Both the position numbers and the translations under genes were made by a program. From Carboxydothermus pertinax (GTDB lineage: Bacteria > Bacillota > Z-2901 > Carboxydothermales > Carboxydothermaceae), in the NCBI RefSeq assembly GCF_001950255.1, contig NZ_BDJK01000055.1, forward strand, positions 1-64,000: a stretch of 64,000 nucleotides of DNA, in the 5' to 3' direction. The notes beneath the pieces were generated by a model. The model was not told the DNA's origin, did not search any database, and saw only the letters and a list, made by a program, of their open reading frames with translations. Below, in pieces: positions 27,028 through 36,843 of the stretch. Each line of letters begins with the position of its first letter. The first letter of the stretch is position 1.

Positions 27028-27825
27028 ATGCGGGCTAGCTTTTCTTTAACCGTAGCTGAAGGAAAAAGGTTGATTGCTCACGGTATTACCAAACATCCGG
27101 CGGTGGCAAAAGCTTTTAAGGAAGGGATTGTGGTTATCGCTGGCGGAACTACTAATGGGTATATCGTTGAAGAATTAACCGGCAGGAAAATTGAACGGGA
27201 GTTGTATACTGCGGGAGTAATAACGCCCAAGGGACAGTGTGTTACCGATCCTGGTCGGAGAATTCCACCGGTGGTGGTAGAACGGGGTAAAATTTCAGAA
27301 CTTAGCTGGCAGGAAGCTCTAGAAAAAATGGGGCGAGAGGATGTGTTTTTAAAGGGAGCTAATGCTATTGATGCCGAGGGTTTTGCGGGTATTATTACTT
27401 CAGACTCCTACGGTGGTACCATTGGGCGAGCTTATCCCCTGATCCGGGCTCGAGGTATTCGGTTGATTATTCCAGTGGGGCTAGAGAAAATGGTTCCCTC
27501 GGTCCGAAAAGCAGCAACAATGGCTGGTATCTATGCTCTAGATAAATCTTTAGGGCAAAAATTTGGCTATACCGTGGTGGGAGATGCCGAAATTTTTACT
27601 GAAATTTCAGCTTTAAAGCTTTTTTATCCTAACGTAGAAGTAGTGGTCGTGGGAAGCGGTGGAATTGGTGGAGCTGAAGGTGGAAAAACGTTTATTGTAG
27701 AAGGAAAGGAGAGGGAAGTAGTAGAATTATTAGAATTAATTAAAACCCTTAAAGGAGAGCCGGGACTAAAAGATAGCAAAAGGAATTGTCCCTGCGATGT
27801 GCCCTGTGACCGTATCATAAAGTAA
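27028..27825 (+). CDS. Conserved protein of unknown function with a Cys-rich tail
   Basis: I do not recognise this 265-residue protein by name. It looks cytoplasmic, with glycine-rich Rossmann-like segments (VVIAGGTTNGYIVEEL, VVVVGSGGIGGAEGGKT) and no signal peptide. It ends in a short Cys cluster, NCPCDVPC, suggesting a metal site. The gene starts one base after the stop of the flavoprotein gene, with TTGGAGGTGA as ribosome binding site, so they are cotranscribed. A nucleotide- or metal-binding role is possible. Confidence 0.7.
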   Translation: MRASFSLTVAEGKRLIAHGITKHPAVAKAFKEGIVVIAGGTTNGYIVEELTGRKIERELYTAGVITPKGQCVTDPGRRIPPVVVERGKISELSWQEALEKMGREDVFLKGANAIDAEGFAGIITSDSYGGTIGRAYPLIRARGIRLIIPVGLEKMVPSVRKAATMAGIYALDKSLGQKFGYTVVGDAEIFTEISALKLFYPNVEVVVVGSGGIGGAEGGKTFIVEGKEREVVELLELIKTLKGEPGLKDSKRNCPCDVPCDRIIK

Positions 27826-27862
27826 ATCCGGATTTAAGAAATCAGGTATAAGGAGGGGGAAA

Positions 27863-28474
27863 ATGGAGCTTAAAGAAATTTTAAAGGGGAGAAGAAGTAT
27901 TAGAAAGTTTAAGAAAGATCCTGTGCCCCGGGAGCTTTTGGAAGAAATTTTAGAGGCTTCTCTCTGGGCACCATCCGGGAAAAACCGCCAACCCTGGGAA
28001 ATTTACGTGGTGGGGGGAGAAAAACGGGATGAGCTGGCAAAATTAATTGCCGAAGCAGGAAAGCATTTAAAGCCTAAACTAGAAGAACTTTTTCCAGAAA
28101 AAATAGTAAAGATTACCCTTCAATTCTTTGAAAATGTCGGCGATGCCCCGGTTATTATCTTGTTTTATATTCCTAAATACGAATATGCAGTAAACAACCA
28201 GATGAGCGGACATGAGCGGCACTTTAACGAAGAAAACCGGATTGAAGCAATAATGAGTGTATCCGCCTTGGTAGAGAATTTAATGCTTTTAGCTTATGAA
28301 AAAGGCCTGGGGACTTGCTGGATGACCGGGCCCAGGTATGTGGCCGATGACATTGACCGGTTTTTAGGGGTAACCGATAAGGAGTTTGTTTGTGCGGTAG
28401 TTTTAGGTTATCCCGATCAAACTCCCCCGGTGCCTCCGAGAAAAAGCGGGAAAATACAATTTATCGGGTTTTAA
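27863..28474 (+). CDS. Nitroreductase family flavoprotein
   Basis: This 203-residue FMN-dependent protein is of the nitroreductase superfamily. The N-terminus GRRSIRKFKKDPVPRELLEEIL and WAPSGKNRQPWEIYVV bind FMN. LVENLMLLAYEKGLGTCWMTG and ADDIDRFLGV complete the fold. Substrates range from nitroaromatics to flavins and quinones; none can be assigned. GGAGGGGG precedes the ATG. Confidence 0.88.
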   Translation: MELKEILKGRRSIRKFKKDPVPRELLEEILEASLWAPSGKNRQPWEIYVVGGEKRDELAKLIAEAGKHLKPKLEELFPEKIVKITLQFFENVGDAPVIILFYIPKYEYAVNNQMSGHERHFNEENRIEAIMSVSALVENLMLLAYEKGLGTCWMTGPRYVADDIDRFLGVTDKEFVCAVVLGYPDQTPPVPPRKSGKIQFIGF

Positions 28475-28484
28475 GGGAAGTTAG

Positions 28485-28516
28485 AAAATCGTGTGGCTTT
28501 AGCTGCACGATTTTTT
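28485..28516 (+). terminator. Intrinsic terminator after the nitroreductase gene
   Basis: AAAATCGTG (28485-28493) pairs with CACGATTTT (28506-28514), with a run of six T from 28511. Confidence 0.85.
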
Positions 28517-28566
28517 GTATTTCCCAAAGCCTTTTCGGGAAAAGTATACAAAAAGAAGGTGGGGTT

Positions 28567-29406
28567 ATGGTAAAAGATTTGGTTTATCCCGAGGGAATTT
28601 ACCTTGAGGAAATCATAGCTTACTATCGCCAGACCTGGGATTATCTACGGCCGTACTTGGAGAAACGGCCCTTTTTTGTCAAATTTTATCCCGAAGGGGT
28701 AGGAAAAGAAAGTTATTATGTTCGGGGAAAATTAACCCATGCTCCTCTGGGGCTGGTTTACCACGGAAAAAAGATCAACGAAAAAACAAGTATAATAGTG
28801 GAAGATTTTTCGACTTTAAAGTGGTTATTAGAACAGGGTTGTATTGAAATGCACGGGCTTTTAGCTAAAGCGGGAAAAGAAAAATTTCCGGATCTTTTAC
28901 TTTTTGATTTAGACCCCTTTCCCCCTTCTGGCTTTAAAGAGTGTTTAGAAGTTGCGGTATTAATTCGGGAAGTCCTCAATTCTTATGGTTTAGAAGGTTT
29001 TGCGAAGACTTCGGGCTTAATGGGTTTGCATATTTTAGTACCGGTAATTCCCGTGTATCCCAATGAAATGTTGGTAAAAATTACTAAGTTTATAGGAAGT
29101 CTAGTAGAAAAAGCCCATCCCCAGCGGGTAGCTCTTCAAGATTATAGAGCAGAACGGGAAGGGAAAGTGCATCTTGATTATAATCACAATCGTTTTGGTA
29201 AAACGGTTATTTTACCCTATAGTATAAGAGCTTATACTGGGGCTGGGGTTTCTACGCCTCTTACCTGGCAGGAAATTAATAATGGAAAAATAAATCCCCT
29301 GGATTTAAACATAAAAACTATACCGGAACGACTAAAAGACAATGGTGATGTCTGGAACTTGTTTACAAAGCAATATTCTTTAGAGGAAATTATAAAACTT
29401 ATTTAA
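28567..29406 (+). CDS. LigD-type DNA/RNA polymerase domain protein (stand-alone PolDom)
   Basis: This 279-residue protein matches the archaeo-eukaryotic primase-like polymerase domain of bacterial LigD used in non-homologous end joining. Catalytic residues appear in LLLFDLDPFPP (DxD), KTSGLMGLHILVP (SGxxGxH), and GKTVILPYSIRAYTGAGVSTPL (third acidic/Arg region). It stands alone, without ligase or nuclease domains. Neither Ku nor a ligase gene is in the window. The ATG at 28567 follows AGGTGGGG; the frame is open back to 28390 but that part overlaps the nitroreductase gene. Confidence 0.87.
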   Translation: MVKDLVYPEGIYLEEIIAYYRQTWDYLRPYLEKRPFFVKFYPEGVGKESYYVRGKLTHAPLGLVYHGKKINEKTSIIVEDFSTLKWLLEQGCIEMHGLLAKAGKEKFPDLLLFDLDPFPPSGFKECLEVAVLIREVLNSYGLEGFAKTSGLMGLHILVPVIPVYPNEMLVKITKFIGSLVEKAHPQRVALQDYRAEREGKVHLDYNHNRFGKTVILPYSIRAYTGAGVSTPLTWQEINNGKINPLDLNIKTIPERLKDNGDVWNLFTKQYSLEEIIKLI

Positions 29407-29484
29407 AAAGGTTTTAAACCATGGCCGAAGATGACATTTATTAGAATAGATAGAATATTTGGGTAGAATTTATGGTGTTCTTAC

Positions 29485-29513
29485 TTGACGTTTAAGCCGG
29501 TGCCGGGTAAAGT
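29485..29513 (+). promoter_or_regulatory. Sigma-A promoter for dprA-topA
   Basis: TTGACG (29485-29490) and TAAAGT (29508-29513) are spaced by 17 bases, about 35 bases before dprA. Confidence 0.7.
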
Positions 29514-29549
29514 AAAGAAAGATAAATTTAACAAAGTGGGGTTGATTTT

Positions 29550-30617
29550 TTGGCAAACAGCGATTATTATTTAACCTTAGCTTCTGTATACTATAACCAA
29601 AAGCTTAATCACCTGATTAAAGAGGGTTTTCCAGTAAAAGAAATTGTTTTAGCCCCGGAGAAAACCCTAAAGGAACTTGGGTTTTCTCCGGGCGAAATTA
29701 AAAATCTATCTCGGAAAATTACCGAGTTTGATGCTGAAAAAGTGAAAAAATATTGCCGGGATTTGGGAATAAAGATTATTACCTTTGAAGATGAAGAGTA
29801 TCCTCAAAATCTTTTACACTTATACGACCCGCCGGTGGTGTTATTTTGTTTGGGAGATACCCGGCTCTTAAAGGAAACAGCGGTAGGAATTGTGGGTGCG
29901 CGTCGGGCTACTTCCTATGGTGTAAAAGTAGCACGAACCTTTGCGGAAGACCTGGCCCGGTCAGGAATAACGGTTGTTAGTGGGATGGCCCGAGGAATAG
30001 ATGGCGAAGCCCACCGGGGTGCTCTTAAGGTTGGGACAACGATTGCGGTATTGGGGTCGGGTATAGATGTACCTTATCCCCGGGAAAACGAAAAACTATA
30101 TCAAGAGATTTTACAAAAGGGACTGATTATCTCTGAATTTTTACCAGGAACGTTACCTCTTCCTTTCTTATTTCCGGTACGTAACCGTCTAATTGCTGCT
30201 CTTTCCCAGGGGATAGTGGTGGTGGAAGCGGCTTTAAAAAGTGGAAGCTTAATTACCGCCAAAATTGCCCTGGAGTTGGGGCGGGAGGTCTTTGCGGTGC
30301 CGGGAATGATAACTTCTCCTCAAAGTGCGGGGAGTAACCTCCTTATAAAAGATGGGGCTAGAATTGTTTTAGGGGTAGCAGATATTTTAGAGGAACTCGG
30401 GTTTAGCTCCTTATTCCCTGCCAATTCTACCAATTTACCCGAGCTTTTTGGGTTATCGCAAAAAATTTTAGAGCTTTTAACCGCTGAAGATTTAGCACCA
30501 GAAAATATAGCAGAGATTCTTCAAGTTAATATTTCCGAAGTATTACGTGAGCTTTCACTCTTAGAAATAAAAGGCTATGTAAAAAAACTTTTTGGAGGTA
30601 AGTTTACCAAGATTTAA
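29550..30617 (+). CDS. dprA: DNA processing protein DprA
   Basis: This 355-residue protein protects incoming single-stranded DNA and loads RecA during transformation. It has the Rossmann-like DNA_processg core with GIVGARRATSYGVKVA (about residue 113), SGMARGIDGEAHRGAL and FPVRNRLIAALSQG, plus a C-terminal winged-helix-like domain (about residues 300-355). It begins with TTG. Its usual partner comM is missing here; a comM fragment sits at 1611. Confidence 0.93.
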   Translation: MANSDYYLTLASVYYNQKLNHLIKEGFPVKEIVLAPEKTLKELGFSPGEIKNLSRKITEFDAEKVKKYCRDLGIKIITFEDEEYPQNLLHLYDPPVVLFCLGDTRLLKETAVGIVGARRATSYGVKVARTFAEDLARSGITVVSGMARGIDGEAHRGALKVGTTIAVLGSGIDVPYPRENEKLYQEILQKGLIISEFLPGTLPLPFLFPVRNRLIAALSQGIVVVEAALKSGSLITAKIALELGREVFAVPGMITSPQSAGSNLLIKDGARIVLGVADILEELGFSSLFPANSTNLPELFGLSQKILELLTAEDLAPENIAEILQVNISEVLRELSLLEIKGYVKKLFGGKFTKI

Positions 30618-30631
30618 GAGGTGATCATAAT

Positions 30632-32710
30632 TTGAAAAAGCTAGTGATAGTTGAATCACCTGCAAAAGCAAAAACTCTCAGCAAGTTTTTGGGCAAAGAA
30701 TATGTAGTAAAAGCATCGATGGGCCATATTCGAGATCTTCCAACCTATCGGTTTGGAGTAAATATTGAGAAAGATTTTGCCCCAAGCTATGAAATCATTA
30801 GGGGCAAAAAACAGTTAATAAAAGAATTAAAAGAAGAAGCGTCTAAAGCTTCAAAAGTTTATATTGCTTCGGACCCGGACCGGGAAGGGGAAGCAATAGC
30901 CTGGCATGTAAAAGAAGTACTGGATTTAGAAGATAAAGGTGACATTAGAATAGAGTTTAATGAAATTACTAAAGACGCAGTTTTACAAGCGATAGCCAAT
31001 CCCCGGGGCATTGACTATAACCGGGTTAATGCTCAGCAAGCCCGGCGCATATTGGACCGGATTGTAGGTTATAAATTAAGCCCTCTTTTATGGCGGAAAG
31101 TTAAAAAAGGACTTTCTGCCGGCCGGGTGCAGTCGGTGGCGGTACGGCTTATTTGTGAGCGGGAAGAGGAAATTGAAAAGTTCATCCCGGAAGAATACTG
31201 GAGTTTAACTGCTCACTTTGAAGCCGAGGAAAAGAAATTCACCGCAAAGCTTTCTAAATACCAAAACCGGAAAATGGAAATTAAAACCCGGGAAGAAATG
31301 GAACGGGTTTTAGGAGAGCTTTCCAACCAGGAATACCATGTGGTAAAAATTACTAAAAAACTTACCCGAAAATCCGCCCCTGAACCTTTTACTACCAGTA
31401 CTTTGCAACAGGAAGCATCCAAAAGGCTTAACTTTTCGGCCAAAAAAACTATGCAAATAGCCCAGGCTCTTTATGAAGGTCTGGAAATAGGTGAGTATGG
31501 TTTAACCGGTTTAATCACTTACTTAAGAACCGATTCTACCCGGGTTTCCCTTGAGGCAAAAGCTAAAACCCAGGAATATATTAAAAAGTTTTTTGGCGAA
31601 GAATATGTCGGAACAAATAAAAAAACTAAAACACCTAAGGGAAAAATTCAAGATGCCCATGAAGCCATCCGGCCAACGGACATTGAAAAGGATCCGGAGA
31701 AAATAAAGCAGTATTTGTCTTTGGATCAGTATAAACTTTATAAGCTAATTTGGGAGCGCTTTCTTGCCAGTCAAATGAGCGATGTCCAGTATGATGTAAC
31801 AACGGTTGATATTTCTGCTGGAGATTATTTATTTAAAGCAACGGGCTCGGTTTTAAAATTTCCGGGCTTTACTAAAATCTATCAAGTAGAAGAGGAAGAA
31901 GGGGAAGGAAAGGAAAAACTTCCATCCCTTTTCGAGGGGCAGAGTTTAAAATTACTAAAACTTGAACCAAAACAGCATTTTACCGAACCACCCCCCCGGT
32001 ATACGGAGGCCACCTTAATTAAAGCGCTGGAGGAAAAGGGAATTGGTAGGCCAAGCACTTACGCTCCAATATTAGATACCATTGTAAAACGAGGATATGT
32101 CGAAAAGGAAAAAAAGCAGCTAAAGCCAACCGAACTTGGTCGGATTGTGGTAGATTTATTAAAGGAACATTTTCCAGACATAATTGATGTGGAATTTACT
32201 GCCGATATGGAAGAAAAACTTGACCAAATAGAAGAAGGAGAAACTAACTGGATTGAAGTTTTAAAAAGTTTTTATGAACCGTTTAACGAGACGTTAAAAC
32301 AATCCTATGAAAAAATAGAAAAAGTCGTAATTCCTGTTGAAGAAAGTGAGGAAAAATGTCCAAATTGTGGAAGAAATTTAGTAGTTAGAACTAGCCGCTT
32401 TGGAAAATTTCTGGCCTGTCCGGGCTATCCCGAATGTAAATATATAAAGCCTTTTGTGCAAAAGACTGGGGCAACTTGTCCCAAATGTGGTGGCGAAATT
32501 GTGGTAAAGAAATCAAAAAAGGGTCGTACCTTTTATGGTTGCTCCAACTACCCAACCTGTGACTTTGTAAGCTGGGACCTTCCAAGTAGTAAAAAATGCC
32601 CCAACTGTCAGAGTATTATGGTGGAAAAAAGACCCAAGAAAAAAGCACCTTATCTTTTGTGCACTAATCCGGAATGTAAGCATACTGAGCCGTTGGAGGA
32701 AAAAGGATGA
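30632..32710 (+). CDS. topA: DNA topoisomerase I
   Basis: This 692-residue type IA topoisomerase relaxes negative supercoils. It has the TOPRIM domain with SDPDREGEAIAWH (about residue 80), the catalytic Tyr in LITYLRTDSTR (about residue 298), and PSTYAPILDTI. The C-terminus has three four-Cys zinc modules (CPNC...CPGYPEC, CPKCG...CSNYPTC, CPNCQ...CTNPEC). It starts with TTG after AAGAGGTGAT and overlaps trmFO by 4 bases. Confidence 0.97.
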   Translation: MKKLVIVESPAKAKTLSKFLGKEYVVKASMGHIRDLPTYRFGVNIEKDFAPSYEIIRGKKQLIKELKEEASKASKVYIASDPDREGEAIAWHVKEVLDLEDKGDIRIEFNEITKDAVLQAIANPRGIDYNRVNAQQARRILDRIVGYKLSPLLWRKVKKGLSAGRVQSVAVRLICEREEEIEKFIPEEYWSLTAHFEAEEKKFTAKLSKYQNRKMEIKTREEMERVLGELSNQEYHVVKITKKLTRKSAPEPFTTSTLQQEASKRLNFSAKKTMQIAQALYEGLEIGEYGLTGLITYLRTDSTRVSLEAKAKTQEYIKKFFGEEYVGTNKKTKTPKGKIQDAHEAIRPTDIEKDPEKIKQYLSLDQYKLYKLIWERFLASQMSDVQYDVTTVDISAGDYLFKATGSVLKFPGFTKIYQVEEEEGEGKEKLPSLFEGQSLKLLKLEPKQHFTEPPPRYTEATLIKALEEKGIGRPSTYAPILDTIVKRGYVEKEKKQLKPTELGRIVVDLLKEHFPDIIDVEFTADMEEKLDQIEEGETNWIEVLKSFYEPFNETLKQSYEKIEKVVIPVEESEEKCPNCGRNLVVRTSRFGKFLACPGYPECKYIKPFVQKTGATCPKCGGEIVVKKSKKGRTFYGCSNYPTCDFVSWDLPSSKKCPNCQSIMVEKRPKKKAPYLLCTNPECKHTEPLEEKG

Positions 32711-34008
32711 TGGAAGTTGATGTTGTAGGAGCAGGACTTGCGGGTTCTGAAGCGGCCTGGCAGTTAGCGAAAAGGGGTATTAAAGTCCGGTTATTTGAGA
32801 TGCGACCCTTAAAGTTTACCCCGGCCCATCATACTCCCTTCTTTTCGGAACTGGTGTGCAGCAATTCTTTAGGGGGAATAAATTTAGATAATGCTTCGGG
32901 GCTGTTAAAAGAAGAGCTTAGGATTCTTGACAGTATTGTAATAAAAGCAGCCGATAGAAACCGGGTTCCAGCGGGAAATGCCTTGGCGGTAGACCGCAAT
33001 ACCTTTGCCGAAGAGGTAACCTTAAGATTATCCCAGCACCCTCTGGTGGAAGTGGTACGGGAAGAGGTTATCGATATAAATCCGCAAAAAGTTACCATTA
33101 TCGCTTCAGGTCCATTAACTTCGCCAGCTTTAGCGGAAAATCTTAAAAAATATCTTGAAAGCGACTACTTGTACTTTTTTGATGCCGCGGCACCTATTGT
33201 TTCCGGGGAAAGTTTAAATATGGATAAACTGTTTTTTGCCGGTCGCTACCAGCAGGATCAAGATTATCTAAATGCACCTATGAATGAAGAGGAGTATAAT
33301 AAGTTTTATGAAGCTTTAATTTCTGCCGAACGTCATCCTTTAAAGCCCTTTGAAAAGGGGATATATTTTGAAGGCTGTCTTCCCATTGAAATTATTGCCC
33401 AGAGAGGAAAGGATACCTTGAGGTATGGTCCCCTTAAACCTAAGGGGATAATTGACCCCAGGACTGGAAAAGAACCGTATGCAGTGGTACAATTACGCCG
33501 GGAAAACTTGGCTGGCGACTATTATAACTTAGTAGGGTTTCAAACAAATCTTACCTGGAGTGAACAAAACCGAGTCTTTCGGATGATACCAGGATTAGAG
33601 CAGGCAGAATTTATTCGCTATGGGGTCATGCATAAAAACACTTATATTAATTCTCCTGCTGTTTTAACTCCCTACTTGAGTTTAAAAAAATATCCCCGGT
33701 TGTTTTTTGCCGGACAAATTACCGGTGGTGAAGGTTACGTGGCCGCGATAGCTACTGGAGCTTGGGCCGGAATTGCTGCAGCGGGGATGTTGGCTAAAAT
33801 GCCTTTGCCTCTACCGGAAACCACAATAATAGGTGGACTTATCCGCTATTTAAACACAGCTTCAAAAGAGAATTTTCAACCAATGGGGATAAATTTTGGC
33901 TTGGTAAAACCTTTAGACCAAAAGATAAAAAATAAAAAGGAAAGGTACAAACTTTTAGCCCAAAGAAGTTTAACTGATTTAAAAAGGTGGCTAAATTCCA
34001 ATGCCTGA
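32707..34008 (+). CDS. trmFO: Methylenetetrahydrofolate-tRNA (uracil-5-)-methyltransferase TrmFO
   Basis: This 433-residue FAD enzyme forms m5U54 in tRNA with methylene-THF as carbon donor. The N-terminal FAD motif is VDVVGAGLAGSEAAWQLA, followed by FSELVCSNSLGG, and the C-terminal FAGQITGGEGYVAAIATG closes the FAD site. Two candidate ATGs overlap the end of topA. Its use of folate ties it to the one-carbon genes at 3116. Confidence 0.96.
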   Translation: MMEVDVVGAGLAGSEAAWQLAKRGIKVRLFEMRPLKFTPAHHTPFFSELVCSNSLGGINLDNASGLLKEELRILDSIVIKAADRNRVPAGNALAVDRNTFAEEVTLRLSQHPLVEVVREEVIDINPQKVTIIASGPLTSPALAENLKKYLESDYLYFFDAAAPIVSGESLNMDKLFFAGRYQQDQDYLNAPMNEEEYNKFYEALISAERHPLKPFEKGIYFEGCLPIEIIAQRGKDTLRYGPLKPKGIIDPRTGKEPYAVVQLRRENLAGDYYNLVGFQTNLTWSEQNRVFRMIPGLEQAEFIRYGVMHKNTYINSPAVLTPYLSLKKYPRLFFAGQITGGEGYVAAIATGAWAGIAAAGMLAKMPLPLPETTIIGGLIRYLNTASKENFQPMGINFGLVKPLDQKIKNKKERYKLLAQRSLTDLKRWLNSNA

Positions 34009-34891
34009 GGAGCTCAAAGCCTTTTTAAACTATCTTTTATTGGAAAGAAATTATTCGCCCCATACAATTGCCGCTTACCAAAAGGATATTAGTGAATTTT
34101 GGGAGTTTTTACAAGGTGAAAAAAGTCTTACAATGGTAGGTGAATTAGAACTTAAAAAATTTTTGGTGTATCTCTTAAAGAAAAAGCTAAGCCGACGGAC
34201 CGTCGCCCGGAAAATGGTTGCCCTTAGATCCTTTTACCGCTTTTTAAAAAAAAGTGGTTTCATAAAAGAAAACCCCTCCCTAAACCTAGAACTTCCCAAA
34301 ATCCCTAAAACTTTACCGGAAGTGCTAACGGTGGAGGAAGCTTTAAAAATAATTGAAAGTCAAAAGCAATTTACGCCCATAGAAATACGCAACAAAGCTC
34401 TTCTAGAACTTTTTTACGGAGCCGGGCTCAGGATTGGCGAAATTGTTGGTTTAAAGTTGGGAGATGTAGATTTAGCTCAGGGTTATGTAAGGGTGACGGG
34501 AAAAGGGCGACGCCAAAGAATTATACCCTTAGGAAGTTATGCTTTAAATGCCTTAAAGTTATACTTGGAAGTAAGTAGACCAGCCCTTGGACCAAAGTCG
34601 GAACAACTCTTTTTAAACCAACGAGGGGGTGGAATTACCCCGCGAGGGGTTCGTTTAATAATCGCCAAAATAGTTAAAAAAGCCGGCATTAATCGAAAGA
34701 TTACTCCCCATACCTTTCGGCATAGTTACGCAACCCATCTTTTAGAGGGAGGAGCGGATATTCGCTCCGTACAGGAATTACTGGGGCATAAGCGCTTGTC
34801 CACTACCGAAATTTATACTCACCTTAGTAAAGAACAACTAAGGGAGGTTTACATACAAGCCCATCCAAGAAGCAGGGAGGAGAAAAAATGA
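34001..34891 (+). CDS. xerC: Tyrosine recombinase XerC
   Basis: This 296-residue site-specific recombinase resolves chromosome dimers at dif. It has an N-terminal SAM-like DNA-binding domain (residues 1-85) and a C-terminal catalytic domain with Arg in [27 protein letters not shown] (HxxR), [14 protein letters not shown] with the second His, and the nucleophile Tyr. Position in trmFO-xerC-hslV is the standard Firmicute order, so it is the housekeeping XerC and not a phage integrase. Confidence 0.94.
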   Translation: MPEELKAFLNYLLLERNYSPHTIAAYQKDISEFWEFLQGEKSLTMVGELELKKFLVYLLKKKLSRRTVARKMVALRSFYRFLKKSGFIKENPSLNLELPKIPKTLPEVLTVEEALKIIESQKQFTPIEIRNKALLELFYGAGLRIGEIVGLKLGDVDLAQGYVRVTGKGRRQRIIPLGSYALNALKLYLEVSRPALGPKSEQLFLNQRGGGITPRGVRLIIAKIVKKAGINRKITPHTFRHSYATHLLEGGADIRSVQELLGHKRLSTTEIYTHLSKEQLREVYIQAHPRSREEKK

Positions 34892-35430
34892 TGTTTGAAG
34901 GGACCACTATTATAGCGGTTAAAAAAGGTCCGGAAGTGGCTATCGGTGGTGATGGTCAGGTAACTTTTGGGCAGCAGACCGTTATTAAGCGGCGGGCTAA
35001 TAAAATAAGAAAATTATATCGCGGTAAAGTATTGGCTGGGTTTGCAGGGGCTGTGGCCGATGCTTTTACCTTATTTGATTTATTTGAAAAAAAACTTGAG
35101 GAAAGTCAGGGTAATCTTCTAAGAGCTGCGGTAGAATTGGTGAAAGCATGGCGGACCGATAAGTTTTTACGGCGTCTTGAAGCAATGCTTTTAGTTGCGG
35201 ATAGCGAACGGATATTATTAATTTCTGGCACCGGCGAGGTAATTGAACCGGATGACGGTGTTTTAGCCATTGGGTCAGGGGGCAATTATGCCTTAGCTGC
35301 GGCCCGGGCCTTAATTAAGCATACCAATCTTTCGGCCCGGGAGATTGTGGAAGAAAGCCTGAAAATTGCTCAGGAAATCTGTGTTTACACCAATGATTTT
35401 ATTACTGTGGAAACCCTGGGAGGTGTGTAA
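34888..35430 (+). CDS. hslV: ATP-dependent protease peptidase subunit HslV
   Basis: This 180-residue threonine peptidase forms the proteolytic core of HslUV. The short N-terminal peptide MMFEG is removed to expose the catalytic Thr in TTIIAVKKG, followed by [10 protein letters not shown]. It overlaps xerC by 4 bases and is followed at once by hslU. Confidence 0.96.
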   Translation: MMFEGTTIIAVKKGPEVAIGGDGQVTFGQQTVIKRRANKIRKLYRGKVLAGFAGAVADAFTLFDLFEKKLEESQGNLLRAAVELVKAWRTDKFLRRLEAMLLVADSERILLISGTGEVIEPDDGVLAIGSGGNYALAAARALIKHTNLSAREIVEESLKIAQEICVYTNDFITVETLGGV

Positions 35431-35431
35431 A

Positions 35432-36817
35432 TTGGATAACTTAACGCCCCGGCAAATTGTAGAATATCTTGATAAATATATTATTGGCCAGGAAGCTGCC
35501 AAAAAAGCTGTTGCTGTTGCTTTAAGAAATCGCTACCGCCGGAAACTTTTGCCACCCCATTTAAAGGAAGAAATAATACCTAAAAATATTTTGATGATAG
35601 GACCTACAGGAGTGGGTAAAACGGAAATTGCCCGAAGGCTTGCCAAATTAATTAATGCTCCCTTTGTCAAAGTAGAAGCAACCAAATTTACCGAAGTGGG
35701 TTATGTGGGTCGGGATGTAGAAGGTATGATCCGGGATTTGGTTGAGACATCGCTTCGGATGGTCCGGGAAGAAAAAATTAAAACTGTGGAAGATAAAGCT
35801 TTTTCCCTGGCGGTGGAAAGGCTTTCTGAAATAATGATTCCCAATCCCAAAAAAGAAAATTTTAAAAATCCTTTCGAAATGTTCTTTAGCGGCAGCCGGG
35901 AAGAAAACGTTAAAGCAGATCCGGCTTATGAGGATTTACAATATCGGCGGCGGGAACTGCAGGATAAAATAAAAAAAGGTTTTTTGGATAATGAAGTGGT
36001 TGAAATCGAGGTGGAAGAACAAAAAACCCCCATGGTTGAGGTTTTCGGTGTTGGGGGCATGGAAGAAATGGGGTTAAATTTTCAGGATCTTTTAGGCGGG
36101 CTAATTCCTCCCCGACGCAAAAAAAGAAAGGTTACTGTTAAAGAAGCACTAAGAATCTTGACCCAGCAGGAGGCACAGAAATTAATTGACATGGATGAAG
36201 TTCAGCGGGAAGCGATTAAACGGGCGGAAGAAGATGGTATTGTTTTCTTGGATGAAATTGACAAAATAGCTTCCCAGGGTAATGGTCAAGGCCCTGATGT
36301 TTCCCGGGGAGGAGTGCAGCGGGATATCCTTCCCATTGTGGAAGGTTCAACAGTTTTAACCAAATACGGTCCGGTAAAAACTGACCATATATTATTTATT
36401 GCCGCCGGGGCTTTTCATATGAGTAAGCCATCGGATTTAATCCCGGAACTTCAGGGACGTTTTCCTATTCGCGTGGAATTAGAAAGCCTAACCGCTGAAG
36501 ATTTTAAGAAAATCCTTACCGTTCCGGAAAATGCTCTAACCAAACAGTATATTGAGTTATTGGCAACGGAAGGTGTTAATCTTAAATTTACAGAAGATTC
36601 ACTTGAAGAAATTGCAAAAATGGCTTATACTGTTAACGAACGAAATGAAAACATTGGTGCAAGGCGTCTTATCACGATTTTAGAAAAAGTACTAGAAGAT
36701 TTGTCGTTTAATGCACCGGAAATGTGGGGCCAAACAATTATCATTGACAAAAAATTTGTTCGGGACAAGCTAAGTGAAATAGTTCACGATACTGATTTGT
36801 CCAAATATATTTTATAA
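35432..36817 (+). CDS. hslU: ATP-dependent protease ATPase subunit HslU
   Basis: This 461-residue AAA+ unfoldase feeds HslV. It starts at TTG 35432, one base after the hslV stop, with GGGAGGTG inside the hslV end; the frame is open to 35366 but the family N-terminus ([17 protein letters not shown]) fixes the start. Walker A is GPTGVGKTE, the pore motif is near GYVGRDVE, Walker B is [10 protein letters not shown], and an intermediate domain (about residues 110-230) is present. Confidence 0.96.
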   Translation: MDNLTPRQIVEYLDKYIIGQEAAKKAVAVALRNRYRRKLLPPHLKEEIIPKNILMIGPTGVGKTEIARRLAKLINAPFVKVEATKFTEVGYVGRDVEGMIRDLVETSLRMVREEKIKTVEDKAFSLAVERLSEIMIPNPKKENFKNPFEMFFSGSREENVKADPAYEDLQYRRRELQDKIKKGFLDNEVVEIEVEEQKTPMVEVFGVGGMEEMGLNFQDLLGGLIPPRRKKRKVTVKEALRILTQQEAQKLIDMDEVQREAIKRAEEDGIVFLDEIDKIASQGNGQGPDVSRGGVQRDILPIVEGSTVLTKYGPVKTDHILFIAAGAFHMSKPSDLIPELQGRFPIRVELESLTAEDFKKILTVPENALTKQYIELLATEGVNLKFTEDSLEEIAKMAYTVNERNENIGARRLITILEKVLEDLSFNAPEMWGQTIIIDKKFVRDKLSEIVHDTDLSKYIL

Positions 36818-36843
36818 AAATATCTTGTTAAGGAGGAAATCAA

